A stretch of DNA of 64,000 nucleotides from Lentzea sp. NEAU-D7 (GTDB lineage: Bacteria > Actinomycetota > Actinomycetes > Mycobacteriales > Pseudonocardiaceae), in the NCBI RefSeq assembly GCF_026242055.1, contig NZ_JAPJDL010000021.1, forward strand, positions 62,001 to 126,000, read 5' to 3'. Each line of letters starts with the position of its first letter. Within the stretch, counting starts at the first letter, position 1. A program made the position numbers and the translations under genes. The notes under the pieces are model-generated. The model was not told the origin of the DNA and made no database searches. It saw only the letters and a list, made by a program, of their open reading frames with translations. Positions 1 to 9,864 of the stretch are shown here, in pieces.

Positions 1-621
1 GAACTTCACGCTGTGCCTGCTGCCGGGCCCGGCCTTCAGCTCTTCACCGACGTAGTTCTCGAACCAGCGCAACGCGCTCGCGACGCGCGGCCCGCCCAGC
101 AGCCAGCGCAACGGCCGCGGCGCCACGACCGCGAGACCGATGAGCCACAGCAGCAGGGGCCGCAGCACCTTGCCGAGCCCCTGGGCTGGCGGCAGCATCT
201 CGACGACCTCGGCGGCGTCCGCGACCGCGACGAGCCGGGTCATCTGCTTGGCGGCGAGCTCGCGGGCGCGGTGGTGCGGATCGTCGGCCGGCTCGGTGTA
301 CAGCGCGAGCCGGGCGAGGTCGTAGCGCGGCAACCGCATGCGGCCGAACTCTGCGTGCTGGTAGGACCGCAGCTGCTCGGCGGCGACGTCGAGGATGTCC
401 TTGCAGGAACGGGATCCGGCCTTGTCGAGGTCGACCTTGGCCGTGGGCGCGTCGCGGTAGCGGCGGTGGACGTGGTCGAGCAACGACGTCTTGCCGCTGC
501 CGCCGGGACCGAACGCGACGATCACCGGCAGGGGGTGTTTCGCGCGGCGTTCCACCAGGGACTCCACCAGTGCGGTGATGTCGTCCCTGCCGACGAGCCC
601 GATCTCCGGTTCCAGCGCCAT
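1..621 (-). CDS. P-loop NTPase, partial (3' end beyond window)
   Basis: The first 207 codons are visible; the gene runs off the left edge. Residues 38-46 (GPGGSGKTS) form a clear Walker A motif, preceded by a G-L-V-G-R-D element at 8-13. That layout is common in actinobacterial STAND/AAA-type ATPases that begin 'xxLVGRxxE'. A hydrophobic stretch at about 151-167 may be a membrane segment or a buried helix. The ATG at 621 is the first ordinary start after an in-frame TAG upstream. It lies 51 bp downstream of the GntR gene on the same strand, so the two may be cotranscribed. No effector domain is visible in the part present, so the function is unknown beyond nucleotide binding. Confidence 0.75.
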   Translation of the reverse strand, partial: MALEPEIGLVGRDDITALVESLVERRAKHPLPVIVAFGPGGSGKTSLLDHVHRRYRDAPTAKVDLDKAGSRSCKDILDVAAEQLRSYQHAEFGRMRLPRYDLARLALYTEPADDPHHRARELAAKQMTRLVAVADAAEVVEMLPPAQGLGKVLRPLLLWLIGLAVVAPRPLRWLLGGPRVASALRWFENYVGEELKAGPGSRHSVKF

Positions 622-672
622 GATCTTCAGACGCTGCAGAGACCGCTGGTGTTCCGTGCCGAACGAATCTGG

Positions 673-1440
673 CTAGCGGTCGGCGTGCAGCCTCGCGACG
701 AAGCTGAACCGGTCACCGCGGTAGAGCGACCGGGCACGTTCGATCGGGTGGCCGTCGACGTCGTAGGAGACGCGGTGCAGCAGCAGCATGGGCAGCGCCG
801 GGTTCGTGCCGATCAGCAACGCCTCGCGGGGCGTGGCGAGCACCGTCTCGACGCGTTCCTCGGCCTCGGCGAAGCGGACGCCGAGCCGTTCGGTGAGGCA
901 CGCGTAGAGCGATCCGGCCGGGTCGAGCTTCTCCAGCAGGTCCGGGAACCGGCTGAAGCTGAGATAGGTCGATTCGAGCCCGATGCGTTCGTCGTCGGCG
1001 AGCAGCACGCGTTCGAGGTGCACGACCGGGTCGCCCGGTTCGAGCATCAGGTCGCGGGCCAGGCCGTCGTCGGCGCCGAGCTCCTCGACCGTGATCACCG
1101 TGCGGTTCGGCTCGACGCCCTGGCGGCGCATGCCCTCGGTGTAGCTGACCAGGGACAACGGCTGCACGAGCTTCGGCGGCGCGACGAACGTGCCGCTGCC
1201 TTGGCGGCGGATGAGCTTGCCTTCGAGCACGAGCTCGCTGACGGCTTGACGCAACGTGACGCGCGAAACGGAGAACCGTTCGGCGAGCTCGCGTTCGGAC
1301 GGCAGGACGGTTCCCTCGCCGAGGTTCTCGACGAGGTCGAACAGCTCGGCCTTGACCGCGTAATAACGCGGGACTCGGCCGTGTTCTGGAATGCCCGCGC
1401 GAACGGGACGATCAGCGCGGTGCGGCGGGACGCGGTTCAC
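673..1440 (-). CDS. GntR/HutC-family transcriptional regulator, DasR-like
   Basis: 255 aa. An N-terminal winged helix (about 24-95) carries the typical LPSERELAERFSVSRVTLRQA helix-turn-helix core. The C-terminal UTRA effector domain (about 105-250) ends in RGDRFSFVARL. The V-P-R-Y-Y-x-V-K entry, the S-Y-T-E-x-M-R linker and the final YRGDR-FVARL closely resemble Streptomyces DasR, the N-acetylglucosamine regulator. The neighbours are an amino-acid-binding lipoprotein and a P-loop ATPase rather than sugar genes, so the ligand may differ. GTG start at 1440. A DasR orthologue or a paralogue are both possible; only a phylogeny would decide. Confidence 0.85.
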   Translation of the reverse strand: MNRVPPHRADRPVRAGIPEHGRVPRYYAVKAELFDLVENLGEGTVLPSERELAERFSVSRVTLRQAVSELVLEGKLIRRQGSGTFVAPPKLVQPLSLVSYTEGMRRQGVEPNRTVITVEELGADDGLARDLMLEPGDPVVHLERVLLADDERIGLESTYLSFSRFPDLLEKLDPAGSLYACLTERLGVRFAEAEERVETVLATPREALLIGTNPALPMLLLHRVSYDVDGHPIERARSLYRGDRFSFVARLHADR

Positions 1441-1471
1441 GTGGCGTGAGCCTACGTGACGCCCCGTGTGA

Positions 1472-2305
1472 TCAAGGGGCCAGCTTGGGCGGATCCGGGA
1501 TCTTGTAGCCGGAAGATCCGATGTTGACTTCGAGGGACTTGCGCCAGGCGCCCGTGTCGATCATCTTCTGCAGCGCGGCCTGGACCTTGGCCTTGCTGCT
1601 CGGGTCGTCGCGGTGCAGGCCGACGCCGTACTCCTCCTTGCTGAACGGGTCGCCGACGACCCGCAGGAGCTCCGGGTTCTGGGCGGCGTAGCCCGCGAGC
1701 AGCACGTCGTCGGTGGTGACGGCGTCGACGTTCTCCGCGAGCAGCGCCGTGACGCAGTCGCTGAACTTCGCGTACTCGACCATCTTCACGTCCTTCGCGA
1801 ACTGGTCGCGGACGTACTCGGCGGACGTGGAGCCGGCGGTGGAGCACAGGCGGAGACTGGCGTTGAGCGACTTCGGGCCCTCGATGCGGTTCTCGTTCAT
1901 GCGCACCAGCAGGTCCTGACCGGCGACGAAGTACGGGCCGACGAAGTCGACGATCTGCTTGCGCTTGTCCGTGATCGAGTAGGTGGAGACGACCATGTCG
2001 GCCTCGCCGCTGGTCAGGAGCGTCTCGCGGTTGCCCGGCTGCGCTTCCTTCCAGGTGATGTTCTGCTCCTGGACGCCCAGTTCGCTGGCGATGTACTTGG
2101 CGACGTCGACGTCGAATCCGCGGTAGCTGCCGTCGAGCCTGCGCACCGACAGTCCCGGCTGGTCGTACGACACGGCGATGACCATGCGGTCGCTCGAGCT
2201 GACCTTGCTGGCCATGCCGGATCCGCCGCCGCCGGCACACGAGGCGAGCAGGAGCACGGCCGCACATGTTGTCGCCACCAGGCGGAGAAGTGCTCTCGGC
2301 GTCAT
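1472..2305 (-). CDS. Amino-acid ABC transporter substrate-binding lipoprotein (GluB-like, orphan)
   Basis: 277 aa lipoprotein with a signal peptide and lipobox LLLASC (lipidated Cys23). It carries the family-3 solute-binding fold used for glutamate and other polar amino acids: Y-x-G-F-D-V-D-V-A at about 61-69, then ISxxR-type ligand-loop equivalents and V-T-T-D-D-V-L. It resembles gluB at 57024-57914 in this window, including GPYFVAGQDLLV. No permease or ATPase gene is adjacent, so it probably serves a transporter encoded elsewhere, perhaps GluACD, or acts in sensing. The SD GAGGGAAGA precedes the ATG. A short C-rich/G-rich hairpin overlaps the stop. It sits 31 bp upstream of the GntR gene on the same strand. 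Confidence 0.88.
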   Translation of the reverse strand: MTPRALLRLVATTCAAVLLLASCAGGGGSGMASKVSSSDRMVIAVSYDQPGLSVRRLDGSYRGFDVDVAKYIASELGVQEQNITWKEAQPGNRETLLTSGEADMVVSTYSITDKRKQIVDFVGPYFVAGQDLLVRMNENRIEGPKSLNASLRLCSTAGSTSAEYVRDQFAKDVKMVEYAKFSDCVTALLAENVDAVTTDDVLLAGYAAQNPELLRVVGDPFSKEEYGVGLHRDDPSSKAKVQAALQKMIDTGAWRKSLEVNIGSSGYKIPDPPKLAP

Positions 2306-2479
2306 TCTTCCCTCTTACAGCGGTTATCAACTACAACGCGTATTCCACGGGCATGCGCCTGCGCACCTGGTTCGGCGCTGCTCGGTGATGCGGGAAACCT
2401 AAGCGCCCAAAGGACGCATGTCCATACCTGCGCGCGAATGAAACATCGGAATCGTTGCGGTAACTCGGCAGTGCCGCGG

Positions 2480-5161
2480 TCACCGCAGACGGCGCGGACC
2501 GGCGTCGTGCAGGGACGGGGGCGGGCCGATGACGATGCGCGCGCTGCTGACGAAAGCCCCTGCGGCAGAAGCAAGAACGGGCTCGAGCTTCAGCGAGCGC
2601 ACCTCCGGAAGGTCCTCGGCCAGTGCCGCCAAACGGAGTACCAGTTCCTGAAGTGCTTTCAGGTCCGCTGGTTCGTCGCCGCGGTATCCGGTGAGCAGAG
2701 GCGCTGCTTTCGGCGCGGCAACGAGTTCCGCCGCGTCGGTGTCGGTGAGGGGTACCGCCCGGTAGGCGCGGTCACCGAGGAGGTCACTGACCAGACCCGA
2801 CAGTCCGAACCAGACGAGCGTGCCGAAGCTCGGGTCGTCCTGCAGGCCGAGGACGCAGCTCACTCCCTTGGGCGCCATGCGTTGCACGTACACGCCCGGC
2901 TTCCCGGAGAGCGCGGCGAGGTCGTGGTAGGCGGCCTTGACCGATTCGCGCTGGGCGATGTCGAGCCTGACGCCGACCAGGTCGGTGCGGTGGCGCAGGC
3001 GTTCGCTGGTGGCCTTCATCGCGACGGGGTAGCCGAGCTCGTCGGCCGCCGCGACGGCCTCCTCCTCGCTGTGGGCGATGCGGAACGGGACGACGTCGAT
3101 GCCGTAGCACGCCAGCAGTTCGACGGCCTTGTGGTCGTCGAGGCGGAGCTCGCTGCCCGGGTTGTCCACAATGGATCGCGCCCGGTCGAGGTCGATGCCG
3201 TCGGGCCGGGTGAAGGTGCCCTGCGGCGCGGCGCGCCAGCGGGCGTAGCGGACGGCGCGGGCCAGGGCGAGCACGGCGCGTTCGGGACTGGCGTAGCTGG
3301 GGATGGAGCCCTTCCCCGGCATCTTCAGCTCGTCGGGGATGCCCTCGACCGCGAGGAACGTGGACACGATCGGTTTCGTGCGGTGCGCGGCTTCCTTGAG
3401 CGCGCGGGCGTAGGCGGCGCCGGGGACGGCGATCGGAGGCACGAACACCACGACGAGGGCGTCGGTGTCGGAGCGGTCCAGGGCCTCCTGGACGGCCTTC
3501 GCGAACTCCTCCGGGGTGGCCTGGGCGCCGACGTCGACGGGGTCGCCCGCGAGGTCGAGGTCCTGGGCGAGGAGCGTGTCGGCGGCGAGCAGGCCGATCG
3601 CGGTGGAGTTGCCGACGACGGCGACGCGTTTGCCGGCGGGCAGCGGCTGGTGGGCCAGCAGGAGCGCGGTGTCGAACAGCTGCGCCAGCGAGTCGACCCG
3701 GATCACGCCGGCCTGCTCGAACAGGGCTTGGACGCTCGCCTCGTCGACCTTTGCGCCGGTCGCGGCGAGACCGGGGACGACGGCGTGCCGGCCGGACTTC
3801 ACCGCGACGATGGGCTTGGTGCGGCCGAGCCTGCGGGCGAGGCGCGCGAACTTGCGGGGGTTGCCGAACGACTCCAGGTAGAGCAGGACGACGTCGGTGG
3901 AGGGGTCGGTCTCCCAGTACTGCAGCAGGTCGTTGCCGGAGACGTCGGCGCGGTTGCCCGCGGAGACGAACGTGGACAGGCCGAGGCCCCAGCCCGCGGC
4001 GTTGGCGAGGATGGCCGTGCCGAGGGCGCCGGACTGGCAGAAGAAGCCCGCGCGGCCCCGTGCGGGCAGCTGCGGGGCGAGGCTCGCGTTCAGGCGGACT
4101 TTGGGGTCGAGGTTGATCACGCCCAGTGCGTTCGGACCGACGACGCGCATGCCGTGCGCTCTGGCCTCCGCCGCGAGTCTGCGTTCGGCCGACAACCCGT
4201 CAGGCCCCGTCTCCCCGTAGCCCGAACTGACGACGACGAGCGCCTTCACGCCCTTGGCGAGACAGCCGTCCATGACCTCGTCGACGCTGGCCGCGGGCAC
4301 GGCGACGACGGCGAGGTCGACGTCGTCGGGGATGTCGAGCACGGTCGGGTAGGCCCGGACGCCGCGTACCGCCCGGTGCTCGGCGTTGACGGGGTAGACG
4401 GGCCCGTTGAAGTCGGCTTCGAGGAGGTTCTTGAGGACCGCGTGCCCGATCTTGGTCGGGTCGGTGGACGCGCCGATGACCGCGATGCTGCGCGGGTGCA
4501 GCAGGTTGTGCACGCTGCGGGCCTCGGCGGCCTGCTCACGGGCCCTGGCGACGGCGACGGACTCGTCGGTGGGGTCGATCGCGAACTCCAGGTGCAGTAC
4601 GCCCTCCTCGAACGCCCTGCTGACCTGGTAGCCGGCGTCGCGGAACACGCGCACCATCTGCCCGTTCTCGGCGAGCACCTCGGCCTCGAACCGGGCCAGG
4701 CCGACCTCCCTGGCCGCGGCGGCGAGGTGCTCGAGCAGGATGCTGCCCAGTCCGCGCCCCTGATGGCCGTCCTGGACGACGAACGCGACCTCGGCGCTGT
4801 CGCCCCGATGGGCGTCCCCGTGGCCACCGCCGTGCTTGTCGCCCTGGAGCCGGTCGAACCGGCCGACGGCGACGATGTCGTCGCCCAGGAGCGCGATGAG
4901 CGCCACGCGGTCGTGGTGGTCGACGGTGCTGAACCGCTCCAGGTCGCGCTGCGGAATCCGCGGGTACGGCCCGAAGTAGCGGAAGTAGCGGGTCCGTTCG
5001 GACAGCCGCCCGTGGAACTCCCGCAGCTTCTCGGCGTCGTCGGGCGTGATCGGCCGCAGGTGGACGGTACCGCCGTCGCTGAGGACGACGTCCGCCTCCC
5101 AGCTCCGCGGGAAGTCGAACGGATCTCTGCCCGGCAGGTCTTCAGGCACGGTGTCCGGCAC
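2480..5161 (-). CDS. pat: Protein lysine acetyltransferase Pat: GNAT domain fused to NDP-forming acyl-CoA synthetase domain
   Basis: 893 aa from the GTG at 5161, which lies just after the acuC stop (TGA 5167-5169). A GNAT domain occupies about 33-195 with the acetyl-CoA motif Q-G-R-G-L-G-S at 134-140. A CoA-binding Rossmann domain (from about 220, PRSIAVIGAS), succinyl-CoA-ligase-like domains and a C-terminal ATP-grasp follow. This order (GNAT first) matches the actinomycete Pat enzymes and is the reverse of Salmonella Pat. The stretch that normally reads S-H-T-G in ADP-forming acetyl-CoA synthetases reads A-A-T-G here (466-469). The catalytic phosphohistidine is thus missing, which suggests a regulatory rather than catalytic synthetase half. 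Known family targets are acyl-CoA synthetases such as Acs. Confidence 0.85.
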   Translation of the reverse strand: MPDTVPEDLPGRDPFDFPRSWEADVVLSDGGTVHLRPITPDDAEKLREFHGRLSERTRYFRYFGPYPRIPQRDLERFSTVDHHDRVALIALLGDDIVAVGRFDRLQGDKHGGGHGDAHRGDSAEVAFVVQDGHQGRGLGSILLEHLAAAAREVGLARFEAEVLAENGQMVRVFRDAGYQVSRAFEEGVLHLEFAIDPTDESVAVARAREQAAEARSVHNLLHPRSIAVIGASTDPTKIGHAVLKNLLEADFNGPVYPVNAEHRAVRGVRAYPTVLDIPDDVDLAVVAVPAASVDEVMDGCLAKGVKALVVVSSGYGETGPDGLSAERRLAAEARAHGMRVVGPNALGVINLDPKVRLNASLAPQLPARGRAGFFCQSGALGTAILANAAGWGLGLSTFVSAGNRADVSGNDLLQYWETDPSTDVVLLYLESFGNPRKFARLARRLGRTKPIVAVKSGRHAVVPGLAATGAKVDEASVQALFEQAGVIRVDSLAQLFDTALLLAHQPLPAGKRVAVVGNSTAIGLLAADTLLAQDLDLAGDPVDVGAQATPEEFAKAVQEALDRSDTDALVVVFVPPIAVPGAAYARALKEAAHRTKPIVSTFLAVEGIPDELKMPGKGSIPSYASPERAVLALARAVRYARWRAAPQGTFTRPDGIDLDRARSIVDNPGSELRLDDHKAVELLACYGIDVVPFRIAHSEEEAVAAADELGYPVAMKATSERLRHRTDLVGVRLDIAQRESVKAAYHDLAALSGKPGVYVQRMAPKGVSCVLGLQDDPSFGTLVWFGLSGLVSDLLGDRAYRAVPLTDTDAAELVAAPKAAPLLTGYRGDEPADLKALQELVLRLAALAEDLPEVRSLKLEPVLASAAGAFVSSARIVIGPPPSLHDAGPRRLR

Positions 5162-5166
5162 TGTTG

Positions 5167-6339
5167 TCAGTCCCTGGGGTCGTCGGGATCGAGGCCATGC
5201 AACGGGAACACCGCGCGCCGGGTCTCGCGGATCGCCTTGTCCACCGGCTCTTCCGCGTCTCCGCCCCACGGCTGGTACCCAGCGTCGCATCCATCGGTCA
5301 TGGACGCAGGCAAAGGCCACTGAGGTGCGATCTGCGTCGCATGCGCCACCCAGTCCGCCGGCAACGGCCGGTTCGGGTCGACGTCGCGGTCCAGCACCGT
5401 GGCCAGCAGGTGGGTCCACGACCGCGGCACCACCCTGAGCAGCTCGTACCCACCGCCACCGAGCGCGAGCCACTTGTACCCGTGCTCGTCGACCAGGTCG
5501 CGGAACGCCTGGTAGATCGCCCGATGGCCGTCCACGCTCAGCGACAGGTCCGCGAGCGGGTCCTCCTTGTGCGTGTCGACACCGCACTGCGTGACCAGCA
5601 CCTGCGGCCGGAACGCCCGCAACAACGACGGCACCGTCGCGCGGAACGCCCGCATCCACGCGCCGTCGCGCGTCCCCGCGGGCAGCGGCACGTTGACCGC
5701 GCTCCCCTCGGCCCCGGCGCCCCCGACCTCACCGGCCCACCCGGTGCCGGGCCACAGGCTCATCGGGTGCTGGTGCAACGAGATCGTCAGCACCCGCGGG
5801 TCGTCCCAGAACGCCGTCTGCACCCCGTCGCCGTGATGCACGTCGACATCGACGTAGGCGATGCGCTCCACCCCGCTGCGCAGCAACCACTCGATGGCCA
5901 CCGCACAGTCGTTGTAGACGCAGAACCCGGCCGCGCTGTCCGGCATCGCGTGGTGCAGCCCGCCGGCGATGTTGACGGCGCGATCCGCCTCGCCCGACGC
6001 AATGGCCCGAGCCGCCTCCAGCGACCCGCCGACCACCAACGCCGACGCCTCGTGCATCCGCTCGAACACGGGGTTGTCCGGCGTCCCAAGCCCGTGCCCG
6101 ACGTCCCAGCCGGCCGTGGGCGCGGCCTGCACGGCACTCAGGTATCCGGGCTTGTGCACCAGCTCGATCTCGTCGTCACCGGCGGGCCGGGGAACCCGCA
6201 GCTCCACGCCGTCCAGCACCCCGAGCGCGGTGGCGAGCCTGATGGTCAGATCGAGCCGGACCGGATTCAGCGGATGGTCGCCACCGAGGTCGTACCCGAG
6301 GAAGGACCTGTCCCAGACAACAGCGGCTGGCTTACCCAT
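5167..6339 (-). CDS. acuC: AcuC-type class I protein deacetylase
   Basis: About 390 aa of the histone-deacetylase/acetoin-utilization fold. The signature G-G-L-H-H-A-M-P (His-His near 129-130) and the zinc-binding D-V-D-V-H-H-G-D-G (about 164-172) are intact. So is G-G-G-G-Y near 290, which carries the transition-state Tyr. The ATG at 6339 is preferred over a TTG at 6348 because a -10-like TAGGTT sits 7 nt upstream, implying a leaderless message. The pat start lies 6 bp downstream, so acetyltransferase and deacetylase are cotranscribed. By family knowledge AcuC removes the acetyl group from Acs and reactivates it. Confidence 0.88.
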   Translation of the reverse strand: MGKPAAVVWDRSFLGYDLGGDHPLNPVRLDLTIRLATALGVLDGVELRVPRPAGDDEIELVHKPGYLSAVQAAPTAGWDVGHGLGTPDNPVFERMHEASALVVGGSLEAARAIASGEADRAVNIAGGLHHAMPDSAAGFCVYNDCAVAIEWLLRSGVERIAYVDVDVHHGDGVQTAFWDDPRVLTISLHQHPMSLWPGTGWAGEVGGAGAEGSAVNVPLPAGTRDGAWMRAFRATVPSLLRAFRPQVLVTQCGVDTHKEDPLADLSLSVDGHRAIYQAFRDLVDEHGYKWLALGGGGYELLRVVPRSWTHLLATVLDRDVDPNRPLPADWVAHATQIAPQWPLPASMTDGCDAGYQPWGGDAEEPVDKAIRETRRAVFPLHGLDPDDPRD

Positions 6340-6345
6340 GCCCAG

Positions 6346-6352
6346 CAACCTA
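6346..6352 (-). promoter_or_regulatory. Candidate -10 element of acuC-pat (leaderless)
   Basis: On the minus strand TAGGTT (plus-strand AACCTA, 6347-6352) ends 7 nt before the ATG at 6339. Transcription would therefore start at or within a base or two of the start codon. No good -35 hexamer is visible. This is inferred from spacing only. Confidence 0.35.
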
Positions 6353-6400
6353 CAGTCGCGAGCCGGGAACCGAACTCACCGAACAGGGGTCATAGGCGAC

Positions 6401-7003
6401 ATGCACCTGCGACCAGCGGCCGTCCTCCTCGCACTGGGCCTGACCCTCGCCGCTGTCTCGGGCTGCGCCGAACAGGTCAAGGGCCAGGCCCGAGCCGACG
6501 CCAACGCGGCCCAAGCCCCCGCGGACCCCACCACGACGTCGAGGAAGGCACCCGCCAGCACCACGGTCTCGAAGCCGGCGGCCCCCACCCCTCCGAAGCA
6601 GGGCGACGTCAAGATCACCACCAAGAAGAAGGCCACCGGCCTGGAGACCTGCGGCGTCCTCAAGACGGCGGACATCGAGGCGGCCACCGGCGGCAAGTCC
6701 TCGGCGGACGGCGGCTGCATCCACACCACCACCGGCCCGTCGACGGTCATCACCCAGATGGTCACCGTCCCCGACGCGGTGGACCAGGACGGCGAGAAGA
6801 AGCAGATCGAGATCGGCGGCAACACCGCGTGGCAGGTCAGCGCCTCCAAGGAGGACTGCCAGGTCACCGTCATGCTGACCGACGACCCGACCGTCATCAC
6901 CTCGGCCTTCTCGGTGAACGTCCTCGCGATCGAGGAAATGGACACCTGTGCCACGGCCCTGAAGCTCGCCACCGAGGGCTTCAACCGCATCCCCGGCGCC
7001 TGA
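6401..7003 (+). CDS. DUF3558-like secreted lipoprotein
   Basis: 200 aa. A signal peptide ends in lipobox AVSGC (lipidated Cys22). A Thr/Ala/Pro/Lys-rich linker (about 25-80) leads to a small globular domain with four cysteines (C-G-V-L, G-G-C-I, D-C-Q, D-T-C). The cysteines suggest two disulfides outside the cell. This resembles the DUF3558 lipoproteins abundant in Pseudonocardiales and mycobacteria, whose function is unknown. It is divergent from acuC across a 61-bp gap. The ATG at 6401 is the only start that puts the signal peptide at the N-terminus. Confidence 0.75.
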   Translation: MHLRPAAVLLALGLTLAAVSGCAEQVKGQARADANAAQAPADPTTTSRKAPASTTVSKPAAPTPPKQGDVKITTKKKATGLETCGVLKTADIEAATGGKSSADGGCIHTTTGPSTVITQMVTVPDAVDQDGEKKQIEIGGNTAWQVSASKEDCQVTVMLTDDPTVITSAFSVNVLAIEEMDTCATALKLATEGFNRIPGA

Positions 7004-7030
7004 CGCTGGCACCCGGCCCCACCGGCCTGG

Positions 7031-7882
7031 TCAGCCGCCGGTCGCGACCTCCCGGTCAAGCGCACACCAGTTGGACCACGACCCGGCGTACAACGCCGCC
7101 GGCTTCTCGGCCGACGTGATCCCCGCGACCTCCAGCGCCAGAACCACGGACGAGGCGGTCACCCCCGACCCGCAGTACGCGCCGACAGCCACATCACCCG
7201 ACACCCCGAGCCCGGCGAACCGCGCGGCCAGCTCCTCCGGCCCGAGCCACCGCCCGTCCACCCCGACATGCCCGGTGGTCGGCGCGTTGAGGGCACCTGG
7301 GATGTGCCCGGCCTTGGGGTCCACCGGCTCGGTCTCGCCGCGATACCGGGCGGCCGCCCGAGCGTCGAGCAACACGCCGTCCTGCGCCAGCGTCGCCGCC
7401 CCGTCCGCGTCGAGCACGGGCATCTGCCCAGGCCGCACCACCACGTCCCCGGCGGCATCCCCCGCCAGCGGCGCCGGCACCTCCGCGGTCACCGGCAGCC
7501 CGGCGGCCTCCCAAGCGGCGAACCCGCCGTCCAGCACCGCGACCTCACCGAACCCGGCCCACCGCAGCAGCCACCACACCCGCGCGGCGACCGACCCGTC
7601 ACCCGCGTCGTACGCCACGACCTGGGCGCCCTCACGCACACCCGCGGCGCGCAGCACCTCCTGCAACCGCTCCGGGTCCGGCAGGGGATGGCGGCCCCCG
7701 GCACCGGGCGGAGCGGACAGCTCGGTGTCCAGATCCAGGTACACCGCGCCAGGGACGTGGCTGACCTCGTAGTCTTGGCGTCCGGGTGGTCCGCCGAGAC
7801 GCCACCGGACGTCCAGCACGACGGTGGCCGAACGCGCACTCAGCGCATCGGCGAGGGCCTCAGGAGTGATCAAGGGATGCAC
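7031..7882 (-). CDS. sseA: Thiosulfate/3-mercaptopyruvate sulfurtransferase (tandem rhodanese)
   Basis: 283 aa, two rhodanese domains (about 5-130 and 150-280). The active-site Cys237 lies in the C-terminal loop A-Y-C-G-S-G-V-T-A. The matching position of the first domain reads Y-D-A-G-D-G, so that half is catalytically silent, as is normal for the family. The CGSGVT loop is typical of actinobacterial SseA and intermediate between thiosulfate and mercaptopyruvate enzymes. It is convergent with the DUF3558 lipoprotein gene (27-bp gap) and divergent from ideR. Confidence 0.88.
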   Translation of the reverse strand: MHPLITPEALADALSARSATVVLDVRWRLGGPPGRQDYEVSHVPGAVYLDLDTELSAPPGAGGRHPLPDPERLQEVLRAAGVREGAQVVAYDAGDGSVAARVWWLLRWAGFGEVAVLDGGFAAWEAAGLPVTAEVPAPLAGDAAGDVVVRPGQMPVLDADGAATLAQDGVLLDARAAARYRGETEPVDPKAGHIPGALNAPTTGHVGVDGRWLGPEELAARFAGLGVSGDVAVGAYCGSGVTASSVVLALEVAGITSAEKPAALYAGSWSNWCALDREVATGG

Positions 7883-7960
7883 GGCTCACATCCTGCACCC
7901 GCGCGGACACCTGTGTCCCCCGGCACGACTACCATCGACACCATACGAAGGGGAGCGGGT

Positions 7961-8652
7961 GTGAACGACCTCATCGACACCACGGAGATGTATCTCCGCA
8001 CGATCTACGAGCTCGAGGAAGAGGGCGTGGTACCTCTGCGCGCCCGCATCGCCGAGCGCCTCGGCCAAAGTGGACCGACGGTGAGCCAGACCGTCGGCCG
8101 CATGGAGCGCGACGGCCTGGTGATCGTGGCGGAGGACCGCCACCTCGAGCTCACCGAGCAGGGCCGCAACCTCGCGATCGCCGTGATGCGCAAGCACCGG
8201 CTAGCCGAGCGCCTCCTCGTGGACATCATCGGGCTCGAGTGGGAGCACGTGCACAGCGAGGCGTGCCGCTGGGAGCACGTGATGAGCGAGGCTGTCGAGC
8301 GCAAGCTCATCAAGCTGCTCGGCAACCCCACCACCTCGCCCTACGGCAACCCGATCCCCGGCCTCGACAGGCTGGGCGACGGCGAGCCCGCCCCGCCCGC
8401 CGAGGCGGACCTGGTGCGCGTGGACGAGGTGGCCCGCCGCGGTGGCGGCCGCGTCGAGGTGCGCCGCATCGCCGAGCACGTCCAGCTCGACCCGGACCTC
8501 ATGGCCGAGCTGAAGTCCGCCGGCGTGGTGCCGGGCGGCACGGTGGAGGTCGAGGCGCTCGGTGGCGCCAAGGTCATCCAGGTGCGCGGCGGCAACGGCA
8601 CCACGGCAGAGCTCGACCCCGCGGTCGCCCACGCCGTCATGGTGCTCGCCCG

Positions 8653-8656
<4 letters not shown>
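7961..8656 (+). CDS. ideR: Iron-dependent repressor IdeR (DtxR family)
   Basis: 231 aa, GTG start at 7961 preceded by GAAGGGGAG. The N-terminal helix-turn-helix (about 26-50, SGPTVSQTV) is nearly identical to M. tuberculosis IdeR. All metal ligands are at the classical positions: Met10, Cys102, Glu105 and His106 in the primary site, and His79, Glu83 and His98 in the ancillary site. A C-terminal SH3-like FeoA domain (about 150-231) is present. It is expected to bind DNA with Fe2+ and repress iron uptake. The stop overlaps the galK start (GTGA), so the two are translationally coupled. Confidence 0.95.
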
Positions 8657-9828
<1,172 letters not shown>

Positions 9829-9864
9829 CCAAGAACGATCTTGATCAGGAATGCGAGGACTGTG

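Noticed and set aside
1462..1482. Hairpin GCCCC...GGGGC at the stop of the orphan binding protein as terminator
   Set aside because: Only a 5-bp stem overlapping the stop codon, with the GntR gene closely following; too weak.
3162..3170. Perfect DnaA box TTGTCCACA inside pat
   Set aside because: A single site within coding sequence; one 9-mer is not enough to propose function.
1613..5323. Very long open frames antisense to real genes (also 8920-13089, 29591-32437, 34369-37059, 13857-15878)
   Set aside because: They arise from G/C-rich third codon positions of the genes on the other strand, have abnormal composition (runs of R, G, A, E, V) and no recognisable domains.
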